Assembly: GCF_004917075.1 (NCBI RefSeq)
Contig: NZ_SSYB01000004.1
Coordinates: 479,006 to 543,005, forward strand
Reading direction: 5' to 3'
Source of the DNA: Geomonas edaphica
GTDB taxonomy: Bacteria; Desulfobacterota; Desulfuromonadia; Geobacterales; Geobacteraceae
DNA length: 64,000 nucleotides
Shown here piece after piece: positions 40,362 through 48,157 of this stretch; position 1 is the stretch's first letter, and every line of letters starts with the position of its first letter. Position numbers and translations under genes: made by a program. The notes under the pieces are model-generated. The model made no database searches. It was given only the letters and a program-made list of their open reading frames with translations, and had not been told where the DNA came from.

Positions 40362-41012
40362 TTAACTCAGCACGATGTCGACTACTGCGGACCAAGGACC
40401 GTATCCGGCATTGTTGTGGTACCTCGTCCGGATGTAGTACCGCTTGACCAACTCGCCTTTCAACTCCACTTTACACCTATAAGACCTCTCTGCACTTTTC
40501 CAGGAAGACTCGTCATTCGGGTTGTCCGTGTACTGGACCTCGAGACTGCCCATGCCCTGACACTTGTTCACCACCACATAGAAGATCCCGGACCCCTTCG
40601 GCCCCGGTTTCAGGTCCACTTTGCCGGGTTGCCCCGGCAGGATGGTGGTCGCCGGCTTGCTCGTATAGGTCCTGTGGCGCAGTTCGTAGCCAATGTCCAT
40701 CAGCGAGGGATTGTTTTCATGCGTGGCGACCATCACTGAGTGCTGACCGGCAAAGGTAAAGGCCGTGAATATATTTTCGCGTGCCTTGTCCCTGTCTTCG
40801 ACCATCCGTTTGCCGCCACCCTTCGCCGCATTCGACTTCTCCCCAAGTGCGTCCGCCAGCGTGTCGAATGTATCACCCACTGGCACATGAGGTCCGACAT
40901 TTTGGAAGGCGGCGTGCCCCCTCAACCTTCGCCCAAAGATGCGAGCTTCCTGCATGAGGTCGCCGTCAGAAAGCTTCCAGAGATGCGACAGTTCGTGCTT
41001 CGGTACCGACAT
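40362..41012 (-). CDS. Hypothetical protein with fibronectin-III-like C-terminus
   Basis: A 216-residue soluble protein with a very good ribosome binding site (AAAGGAGGCCATT). The N-terminal half is helical and polar; the C-terminal half (LRHRTYTSKPATTILPGQPG, then SLEVQYTDNPNDESSW and YYIRTRYHNNAGYGPWS) looks like a fibronectin type III or similar beta-sandwich module. No signal peptide is present. No specific family was recognised; it may be an effector-type or structural accessory protein of the island. Confidence 0.6.
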   Translation of the reverse strand: MSVPKHELSHLWKLSDGDLMQEARIFGRRLRGHAAFQNVGPHVPVGDTFDTLADALGEKSNAAKGGGKRMVEDRDKARENIFTAFTFAGQHSVMVATHENNPSLMDIGYELRHRTYTSKPATTILPGQPGKVDLKPGPKGSGIFYVVVNKCQGMGSLEVQYTDNPNDESSWKSAERSYRCKVELKGELVKRYYIRTRYHNNAGYGPWSAVVDIVLS

Positions 41013-41350
41013 AATGGCCTCCTTTCATGGGTTACCTGCCTCGCATCGGCAGACGCGATGAATATTAGCCTGCGCCAATTTTTAGTCAAGCGTTGCCTGG
41101 CGTTTTTTTCCGAACTCCGTATGAAACGTAGGGCGTCCCGCGCTGTTCTCCCCCGCGTGACGCCTTCCCTCCACCACTCAAAAAACACCATACGTGCCCC
41201 CTTCCTAGCCCGGTCCTCCCTGCCTTCACCCTCCGTAGGCTTCGGTCCGCAGGTGAGTGCGGGAGCTCACCACCCCCTTGTAATATTACAAACATCTAAT
41301 ACAATGGTTTCATTCGGCTCATAATTCCTCGCGATGGGACCTGCCCACTC
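41013..41350. other. Divergent intergenic region before the alphaCTD/sigma-4 gene
   Basis: 338 bp with no supported gene. It contains the predicted promoter and 12-bp palindrome at 41278-41305 and otherwise no visible feature. Confidence 0.4.
41278..41305 (+). promoter_or_regulatory. Promoter with embedded 12-bp palindrome
   Basis: TTGTAA (41278-41283), a 16-bp spacer and TACAAT (41300-41305) make a plausible promoter 46 bp upstream of the long gene. TGTAATATTACA (41279-41290), a perfect palindrome, overlaps the -35 element and could be a repressor site. Confidence 0.5.
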
Positions 41351-44300
41351 ATGACTGAACCTGCTCCCGTACCGCCACATCTTTTCAAAAACCTTTCCAC
41401 CAGGGCGCGTAACGTGCTCATCAATCTCAAGGTCGAGTCGCACCAGGACCTCATCGCCTTGAGCGAGCGCGGCCTCCCCAAGATCCGATGGTGCGGCACC
41501 AAAACTACGGCTGAACTCACACGGCTGCTTGAAGGAGTTCAGCTAGATTACGTACCGATGCATTCCTCTTTGGCGCAACCTTCGGGCTGCGCCGAGGGTG
41601 CTGCTGCCTCCGAAGTTTCCGCTCCCCGAATGGCTGCCGTCCCTTCAAAATGGAGCATCCTGAATAGCACCCTCGCGGAGTTATTCACCGATGCCGCTTC
41701 GTCTTCGCAGTATGCATGGCCGGAAACAATCAAGCTCCCGCCTGCAGATCTGGTGCGGCTTCGCGCCGCAGGCATCTTCCCGGAGGATACTCCGTACCTT
41801 CTTTGCTCGTTCACCATAGAGTACCTGCTCGAAGCCGGCTTGAGCGATGCGGCCCTGTCCGCCATGCTGCATGCCGTGGTACGCGGTTCACAGCTACCTG
41901 GAGACGCGCTCCCCACTCTTGCCGTAGTGCCTGCGGACGTCTCTTTATATGCTGATTTTCCTGAAGGGCTGCTCGATCCGCTTATCGTCCCAGATTTCCC
42001 CTTCCCTCCTCTCCTTGGCTTTGTGGATGCCCCAACTGACGCAGTCGCCTGGAGCGTCGTTGCGAAGATCACGGAACGTTCAGTTATAAAAAGGCTTGGC
42101 TTCTCGGTCACAGCCCTGCGCGCCATCCGTTACCTGTGGCAACTCAAGGAGCGTGCCGTAGCTTTCGTTGAGTCCGCCGCAGCTGGACTGCCCACCGCTT
42201 TGTATCTCGACTTGGACCGACTGCTCGACCAATACACGCTGACTGCAGGCACAAACGGAGGCGGCACCGAGCCACCGAAACACTGGGACTGGTATCCGCG
42301 CCTGGCCAGGAAGCGGTTTGGGCCGGCCGCCAATAAGGTTTCCTTGCGGAAGTTGGGGGAGGAGATAGGCGTAACCACTGAACGGGTTCGACAGGTTGAA
42401 TCCAAATTGCTGCAAAAACTGACGGACGGGGCGAATCTTCTGCACCTCGATTATCTCTGGCGTTTGCTCGACCATTTCTTGTTTTCAAGTGGCGGCGCGC
42501 GCTATGCCTACGAACTTTGTCTCTCTTTGCAGACGGTGCACGGCTGGGATGCACCTCCCTCAGAGGAGACGCTTTGCGTCCTCATGGGCCTCTCGCCAAG
42601 GTATCGGGTGGATACGGATTCATTCCCCGTCAGGATATCCCTCACCACCGCTTGCTGCACCGGTTGTGAGGCCGCCGGTGCCGCCCTTTCGGAGGCTCTC
42701 ATGGCATCGAAAACCGCCACCTTTACCTACGATCACGCACTCGATGTCGTACGGGGTGCCTGCGTTAGGATGCAGTGCCCGGAGCTGCGTAAGATCACCT
42801 CCTTCTCCCCTAGTCTCGTTGAATTCATAGCGGACCCGTCACCGTCTCTCAGCGTCCACGACCAAGAGGTGCACCTTGAGCTGCCGCAGCATAAGTGCAC
42901 CCTTATTCAGGAGCTAGAGGAGGTCATGCTCTCGGCCCCAGACGGTATGCATTACAAAGAGGCCTATCAATGCCTGAAACTTCTGAACCCGGAAACTACC
43001 ACCAGCGCTCAATCGGTTCACGGCCGGTTGACGGACGCCAAGTGGGCGTTGCTGTGGGGCATGGGAACCTTCAAGCATCGTGCATTGCTGACCATCCCCG
43101 TCCCACTCATCACTGAAATTCTCGAAGACTTCGCCTATGAATTAGAGAGATACGACGTTCCCTACCTGTGTGCCAACGGTCATCATTTTGATCGATACGC
43201 GGAACGGCTCCGGGCACAGGACATACCTACGTCACGCGCCCTCTACTCTTGCATGAAAATCGTGGGAAGCCCCACCATGAGCTTCGAGGAATACCCGTAC
43301 GTCCTGAGGAAAAGTCACGTTGGCCCTAGGCCCCCGGTTTCCTTATTGATCGAGCAGTTCCTCCTCAAGGCGCGTCGAGCGGTTTCCTATAAGCAACTGA
43401 AAGATTTCGAGGTTGGCATACTCGGCGGCCACATACTGCATATGCACAGCCATTTGAACCGGTCGCGCAACGTCCTGAAGATTGAGAACATCCTGCTTCA
43501 TATCGACCACACGCAATACGTAACAGATCAGTTGCGTCGCATGGTCGAGACACCTCCATTGGAGGATGACGGGAGCGAACCCACGGAGGTCGCACTCTTC
43601 AGAAAACATCAGGACGCATGCGAAGCAATCGGCATAGCAGGGCCAAAGGAGCTTTTTTGTTTCGTGGAGCGGTTTTTACCCGGAACGGTAAATTGGCATC
43701 TGGATCCCAATCGGAAGTATCCGCTCTGGAAACAGGCAGCGGTTAAAGATGAGAAGGTGCAGGCAAAGCCGAAATCCAAGTCGCGCAGACCCAAGTCGCC
43801 CTCCCCCGAGCCGCCCGCTAAAAGGACCACCGCTGCGCCTCCCCCTGCCGACTGGGTGTACGCCTACCTGGAAGATCTGGGTAAGCCCTGCCTTACAAAG
43901 AACCTTTTCGAGGCCTTCCGTACCGACCCGCTGCAAAACAATCTCTATAAGCTGTGGTTCGGGAAGACGGAGAGGGTTTTGTGGTACTCGCGGGATAGTG
44001 TGATCGCACGAAAGACCCTCGAATGGGACGACGAAAAACAGTACGCCCTCGAGACCCTCGCCCTGGTGCACCTGGAGCATGCCGAAGGGCGCAACAAGCC
44101 TTACGGGTCGTGTCGTGAGCTGTTACTGCATCATTCCGGGCAGTTGCCTGAACTCGCGCAGGGGCTTGCCTGGACTCCGGTGCTGCTCCACGGGCTTTTG
44201 GTGTCCGGTGACAACTTCGTCCAGATTGGCAGGCAGAAGGATCTGTTCGTTTCGGTGGACAACTCGCAAGGCATACAAACGCTGAACGACCTTCTCTACC

Positions 44301-44473
44301 ACCTCCTGCTGGCCGAGCACGGCGGCTGTACGCCGAAGAAGGAGTTCATGGCCGTTTGCGAGAGGGAGGGGATCATCCTCAAGCCATCGGCGCTGTTTCT
44401 GACAGGGAAGGATCCGCGGGTGGTTATCGATGGTGATGTGATAAGAGCGGCGGCGCTTGAAGCTGGGGGTTAG
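41351..44473 (+). CDS. Large protein with RNA polymerase alphaCTD-like and sigma-70 region 4-like domains
   Basis: A 1040-residue protein. Residues about 10-62 (LSTRARNVLINLKVESHQDL, then GTKTTAELTRLLEG) form a helix-hairpin-helix like the RNA polymerase alpha C-terminal domain. Around 330-360, SLRKLGEEIGVTTERVRQVE is a sigma-70 region 4 helix-turn-helix. The remaining 650 residues are helical with no family I can name; a basic Pro/Lys linker (KPKSKSRRPKSPSPEPPAKR) near 810 precedes a final domain. PGAP-style annotations call such proteins sigma-factor-like HTH proteins, and they occur in defence islands. A role in transcription control of the island or in phage sensing is possible but unproven. 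Confidence 0.7.
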   Translation: MTEPAPVPPHLFKNLSTRARNVLINLKVESHQDLIALSERGLPKIRWCGTKTTAELTRLLEGVQLDYVPMHSSLAQPSGCAEGAAASEVSAPRMAAVPSKWSILNSTLAELFTDAASSSQYAWPETIKLPPADLVRLRAAGIFPEDTPYLLCSFTIEYLLEAGLSDAALSAMLHAVVRGSQLPGDALPTLAVVPADVSLYADFPEGLLDPLIVPDFPFPPLLGFVDAPTDAVAWSVVAKITERSVIKRLGFSVTALRAIRYLWQLKERAVAFVESAAAGLPTALYLDLDRLLDQYTLTAGTNGGGTEPPKHWDWYPRLARKRFGPAANKVSLRKLGEEIGVTTERVRQVESKLLQKLTDGANLLHLDYLWRLLDHFLFSSGGARYAYELCLSLQTVHGWDAPPSEETLCVLMGLSPRYRVDTDSFPVRISLTTACCTGCEAAGAALSEALMASKTATFTYDHALDVVRGACVRMQCPELRKITSFSPSLVEFIADPSPSLSVHDQEVHLELPQHKCTLIQELEEVMLSAPDGMHYKEAYQCLKLLNPETTTSAQSVHGRLTDAKWALLWGMGTFKHRALLTIPVPLITEILEDFAYELERYDVPYLCANGHHFDRYAERLRAQDIPTSRALYSCMKIVGSPTMSFEEYPYVLRKSHVGPRPPVSLLIEQFLLKARRAVSYKQLKDFEVGILGGHILHMHSHLNRSRNVLKIENILLHIDHTQYVTDQLRRMVETPPLEDDGSEPTEVALFRKHQDACEAIGIAGPKELFCFVERFLPGTVNWHLDPNRKYPLWKQAAVKDEKVQAKPKSKSRRPKSPSPEPPAKRTTAAPPPADWVYAYLEDLGKPCLTKNLFEAFRTDPLQNNLYKLWFGKTERVLWYSRDSVIARKTLEWDDEKQYALETLALVHLEHAEGRNKPYGSCRELLLHHSGQLPELAQGLAWTPVLLHGLLVSGDNFVQIGRQKDLFVSVDNSQGIQTLNDLLYHLLLAEHGGCTPKKEFMAVCEREGIILKPSALFLTGKDPRVVIDGDVIRAAALEAGG

Positions 44474-44615
44474 AAAGTCTCACCACAGAGGGCTCCGAGG
44501 AGCTCGGAGGGCCCCGGAGGAGCGGGGTGTGTACACCTGGTGAGGAGGTCTGCGTCCTAGGGCGCCCTTATTGTTTAATATTTTGGGTAATGTGTTGTAT
44601 ATTGGGGTGTCTACG

Positions 44616-44834
44616 ATGCCGACAATCTCGATGTTTTACGGAATCGTCATTTACATGTTTTTCTACGATAACAAGCGGCATTCGTTGCCACACCTCCACG
44701 CGACTTATGGCGACCATGATGCTGTTTACTCTATTGAGGATGGCGATTTGCTGGAAGGTAATTTGCCAAGGAACAAACAAAAGCTTGTTCAGGCCTGGAT
44801 TGAGATACATCGGGAGGATCTGATTGCGGACTGA
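44616..44834 (+). CDS. DUF4160 protein, probable toxin-antitoxin component
   Basis: A 72-residue DUF4160 protein: MPTISMFYGIVIYMFFYDN followed by HSLPHLHATYGDHDAVYSI and a KLVQAWIEIHREDL helix. The conserved PHxHA motif is present. DUF4160 genes often precede DUF2442 genes, as here, and the pair is regarded as a putative toxin-antitoxin module. The start at 44616 is chosen by homology; upstream codons in frame look non-coding. Confidence 0.82.
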   Translation: MPTISMFYGIVIYMFFYDNKRHSLPHLHATYGDHDAVYSIEDGDLLEGNLPRNKQKLVQAWIEIHREDLIAD

Positions 44835-44887
44835 CGTCTCGCCGTCAATGGGCAAAATCCTCTGCCGATCAAACCTTTGGAGTGACA

Positions 44888-45127
44888 ATGGACAAGGTAG
44901 TTTCAGTAAGGGCATTAGCTGACAGGAAAGTCGCCGTAGTTTTCGCTGACGGGAAATCAGGGGTGTTTGACGTATCGCCCTATATAAAGACCGATTTTTT
45001 TGCACGCCTAAACGACGCTGCGTATTTTAACCAAGTGCGCCTCTTCTTTTCGGGAATAGGGTGGCCGGATGGACAGGATTTCGGTCCTGACACCATCGCA
45101 GCTGAGTTGCAACCTATGCGGGAGTAG
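44888..45127 (+). CDS. DUF2442 protein, probable partner of DUF4160
   Basis: A 79-residue DUF2442 protein: VSVRALADRKVAVVFADGKS, GVFDVSPYIKTDFFARLND and the terminal WPDGQDFGPDTIAAEL block. TTTGGAGTGACA precedes the ATG at 44888. It lies 53 bp after the DUF4160 gene on the same strand. The molecular activity is unknown; antitoxin is the common guess. Confidence 0.85.
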   Translation: MDKVVSVRALADRKVAVVFADGKSGVFDVSPYIKTDFFARLNDAAYFNQVRLFFSGIGWPDGQDFGPDTIAAELQPMRE

Positions 45128-45217
45128 TTCTCGCCTCCCGAGGAGGCAGGTTAGGCATAAAGTGCGATGATGATGTCCCGCCTTCACCTCTGCTCAATTG
45201 TTCGCAGGCTACCATCC

Positions 45218-45841
45218 TTACTTGGCCTTGGCTCTTGGTTGCTGGCCAGTTGTTGCAGCGCTCTTCCGCAAGGCTTGAAGCTTTTCACGAACGAGGGGGT
45301 CAAGGGTCGAGTCGGCGAGGCCTGTTGCCTTTACCTTCTCAAGAAATTTGTCCACACCTCCGAATGCCTTAACCTCACGTTGAATCAAATCTGTGAAGAG
45401 AGCTGACAATACGTCGTCTGTTATACCGATATTGCTCGCTTCTTTGCGGGCTATAGGATTCGAACTCATCGCGTATCCAGCGCCTATCTCCTTACATCCT
45501 TCCGAGGAAACGACGACTATGATGCCGTCGTCATTTTCAGCCTCGAATTCTCCTGTCGGACCGGCGCCGAAATCCACTTCGATCAAACCGTAAACGTAAT
45601 AGAAGGTCTCCTTGCCTTTATTGTGCTTACCGAAGACCCACAGCTTTCTATGCTGCTCGAGTAGAGTGGTACAGCGAAAGACCTCGGAGGGAGCGGGTTC
45701 GAATTTCACTTTTGAAGGTGAATAACCGATTCCGAACACAGGGTCACATGACAAGAGTTCCTTCGTTGGTTTCGCTGCTGATGGAATGGCATTCAGGGCA
45801 ATTGCTAGCACTAACATGACTTTCGCAACGAAATACCTCAT
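45218..45841 (-). CDS. Secreted protein, candidate immunity partner of the amidase-like effector
   Basis: A 207-residue protein with a Sec signal peptide (VMLVLAIALNAIPSAAKP) and a mature domain of no recognised family, with Cys at LLSCDP, FRCTTLL and SEGCKEIG. Its ATG overlaps the stop of the effector-like gene by four bases (ATGA), so translation is coupled. Secreted location and coupling to a putative cell-wall amidase argue for a periplasmic immunity protein. Confidence 0.6.
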   Translation of the reverse strand: MRYFVAKVMLVLAIALNAIPSAAKPTKELLSCDPVFGIGYSPSKVKFEPAPSEVFRCTTLLEQHRKLWVFGKHNKGKETFYYVYGLIEVDFGAGPTGEFEAENDDGIIVVVSSEGCKEIGAGYAMSSNPIARKEASNIGITDDVLSALFTDLIQREVKAFGGVDKFLEKVKATGLADSTLDPLVREKLQALRKSAATTGQQPRAKAK

Positions 45842-46476
45842 TTGGCCTCCTTCCTTCTGAAGATACAGAATGGTTTGGACGTCCAGATCCGGTGCACAAA
45901 GAACCCTTGCCCATACTTTCCATCTCTATCGCTTCCTTCCTGTACGAAATCAGACTGCCACTTATCTCCCGTGAACATCTCTATGTGGCCATGAACGTGG
46001 CCTGTAGGGACATCGGCCGGAAATACTGCAATGTCACCTGTCCTAGGCACATATTTTTCTGTATCCACAGTTTCAAACCCTATTCTCGGCAAGTAATCTT
46101 TGTAATCCGCAGCGGAGACAGGATTATTAGGAGTAGGCTGATAACCTGCGTTGATAGCCAATCGGACTGCTGTAGCACACCTTCCTTTTGAGCGTTTCCC
46201 TGCCCACCCGTTGCACGGGTTTCTAAGGTATGCTGCCGCAGCAAGACGGTCCCAACCTTTACTGACAAGTATGTGGGCCGTCCTACTCCGGATTACATTC
46301 GTGTTTGTGGCTCCATGATCATTGATCCCAAGAGGCCCAGGGGTGTCTCCCCTCGTGTGTTTTAAACCCAAATGCTGGTCTGCGGCATCATTGCGCCCCA
46401 GTGGGCCTGGGGTACGAGGCGCTACTAACTCACCCACGTCATCCAGGATGATTCTTGGTATTCGTGAGTTGGCCAT
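45838..46476 (-). CDS. Cys/His amidase-like protein with twin TPGPLGxND leader (effector candidate)
   Basis: A 212-residue protein without signal peptide. Residues 22-32 and 45-55 carry TPGPLGRNDAA and TPGPLGINDHG, the same two-motif leader as the muramidase at 32934-33779. The catalytic region has GRCATAVRLAINAGY (Cys100) and TGDIAVFPADVPTGHVHGHI (His162/His164), the order of an NlpC/P60 or CHAP peptidoglycan amidase. AGGAGGCTCAAAG precedes the ATG, and the first codons (MANSR) match the muramidase gene. It is coupled to a secreted protein gene. An antibacterial cell-wall toxin is the best reading; delivery route unknown. Confidence 0.7.
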   Translation of the reverse strand: MANSRIPRIILDDVGELVAPRTPGPLGRNDAADQHLGLKHTRGDTPGPLGINDHGATNTNVIRSRTAHILVSKGWDRLAAAAYLRNPCNGWAGKRSKGRCATAVRLAINAGYQPTPNNPVSAADYKDYLPRIGFETVDTEKYVPRTGDIAVFPADVPTGHVHGHIEMFTGDKWQSDFVQEGSDRDGKYGQGFFVHRIWTSKPFCIFRRKEAK

Positions 46477-46611
46477 CTTTGAGCCTCCTGTAGGAGGGGA
46501 GCGTGAAGGTGGAAATGTAGCAAAGGGGGGGACGTGAGGCCATGTGCAGCGCTTCGAGGGAGGGACTCAGCATTCCCGGTACTATCCGCATAACCTCATA
46601 TCGAGGTCAGA

Positions 46612-46650
46612 CGCAAAAAGGGCACCCGAATCGGGTGCCCTCGTTTTTTT
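46612..46650. terminator. Bidirectional terminator at the end of the nuo operon
   Basis: A 10-bp perfect stem GGGCACCCGA/TCGGGTGCCC with A-rich sequence on the left and a T run on the right, 22 bp beyond the nuoN stop. It closes the nuo transcript and insulates it from the island. Confidence 0.85.
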
Positions 46651-46671
46651 GCTTTTCCTATCCTGCTTGTC

Positions 46672-48126
46672 TTAGAACTGGACGGCCTTCTGTGCCAGCT
46701 CGAGGACGGTGCCCGGAACCATGCCGAGTACCAGGGTGGCACCGACGGCTACCAGCAGGCAGACAGCGACTGCCGGGGTGGCACCGGCCCACTCGAAGTC
46801 TTCGCTCGGGTCTTTCATGTACATGAAGACCATGACGCGCAGGTAGTAGTACAGGGAGGCTGCGGAGTTCAGCACGCCGATCACGGCCAGCCAGACGTAA
46901 CCTGCCTTGATGGCGGCGCTGAAGAGGTAGAACTTCCCGATGAAACCGGCGGTCGGCGGCATGCCGGCCAGGGAGAACAGGAAGATGCTGAGCACCAGGG
47001 CCAGAAGCGGCTTCTTGTGACCGAAGCCCGCGAGGTCCTGCACGTTGCCGTTGCTCTCGCCTTTCTTGGTGATGAGAACGAGAACGGCGAAGGCGCCGAT
47101 GTTCATGAATGCGTAGGAGAGCATGTAGAACAGGATGCCTGCTGCACCTTCGGCGTTGACGGCGGCGAAACCGACCAGGGCGTACCCTGCATGCGCGATG
47201 GAGGAGTAAGCAAGCATCCTCTTCACGTTGTCCTGGGAAAGGGCGATGATGTTACCGACGGTCATGGTGAGCACAGCCAGGACCCACAGGAGGTTGCCCC
47301 ACTCTACCCTCAACATCGGGAAGGCGAAGATCATCACGCGGATGAAGGCGGCGAAGCCGGCTGCCTTAGGACCTGCGGACATGAACGCGGTGATCGGGGT
47401 CGGCGCACCCTCGTAGACGTCCGGGGTCCACATGTGGAACGGTGCCGCCGCGATCTTGAAAGCGAAGCCGGTGGCCATGAGCAGCATGCCGACAACGAAG
47501 AAGGTGTTGTTCGCTACGCCGGGGTTACCCATGACGAAAGCGGAGATGGCGTGGATCTTGGTGCTCCCGGTCGCGCCGTAGGTGAGCGCCATGCCGTAGA
47601 GCAGGAAGCCGGTGGAGAAGGAGCCAAGCAGGAAGTACTTGAGACCCGCCTCGTTCGACTGCAGCCTGTTGCGGTTGAAGCCGGCCAGCACGTACAGGCA
47701 GATGGAAAGAAGCTCGAGACCGAGGAAGATGACCATCAGGTCGGTCCCGGCCGCCATCAGCATCATACCGACGGTGGAGAAAAGAATCAGGGGGTAGAGC
47801 TCACCCTGGTTGCACTCTTCCTGGGCCATGTAGCGGTCGGCGATCAGGATCGCGAGCCCCGCGGAAACCAGGAAGATCACCTTGAAGAAGGTGGCGAAGT
47901 TGTCCTGCACTACCGAACCGTTGAACGCCGATACTGACGGCCCCCAGCCGCCCACCACGCTCGCCGCGGTCACTGCAAGGCCGATGATGCTCAGGTAACC
48001 GAGGTAGGCCTTGTTATTGCCCGGCACGAAGACGTTGACGAGCAGCAGCACCATGGCTATGCATGAGAGTAGTATCTCAGGCATGATCACTGCCAGGTTT
48101 ATGGCCGGCATAGCAATTGTTTCCAT
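46672..48126 (-). CDS. nuoN: NADH-quinone oxidoreductase subunit N
   Basis: A 484-residue antiporter-like membrane subunit of complex I with about fourteen hydrophobic segments; FLGLELLSICLYVLAGFNRN and MWTPDVYEGAPTPITAFMSA are family hallmarks with the proton-channel Glu and Lys/His positions. It pumps protons when NADH or another donor reduces quinone. ACGGAGGATTATAG precedes the ATG. It is the last gene of the nuoA-N operon, 31 bp after nuoM. Confidence 0.97.
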   Translation of the reverse strand: METIAMPAINLAVIMPEILLSCIAMVLLLVNVFVPGNNKAYLGYLSIIGLAVTAASVVGGWGPSVSAFNGSVVQDNFATFFKVIFLVSAGLAILIADRYMAQEECNQGELYPLILFSTVGMMLMAAGTDLMVIFLGLELLSICLYVLAGFNRNRLQSNEAGLKYFLLGSFSTGFLLYGMALTYGATGSTKIHAISAFVMGNPGVANNTFFVVGMLLMATGFAFKIAAAPFHMWTPDVYEGAPTPITAFMSAGPKAAGFAAFIRVMIFAFPMLRVEWGNLLWVLAVLTMTVGNIIALSQDNVKRMLAYSSIAHAGYALVGFAAVNAEGAAGILFYMLSYAFMNIGAFAVLVLITKKGESNGNVQDLAGFGHKKPLLALVLSIFLFSLAGMPPTAGFIGKFYLFSAAIKAGYVWLAVIGVLNSAASLYYYLRVMVFMYMKDPSEDFEWAGATPAVAVCLLVAVGATLVLGMVPGTVLELAQKAVQF

Positions 48127-48157
48127 CTATAATCCTCCGTCAGTAGTTCTAAGCGGT

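Noticed and set aside
27507-46476. Type VI secretion cluster
   Set aside because: No VgrG, Hcp, PAAR or Tss gene is visible; effector delivery remains unassigned.
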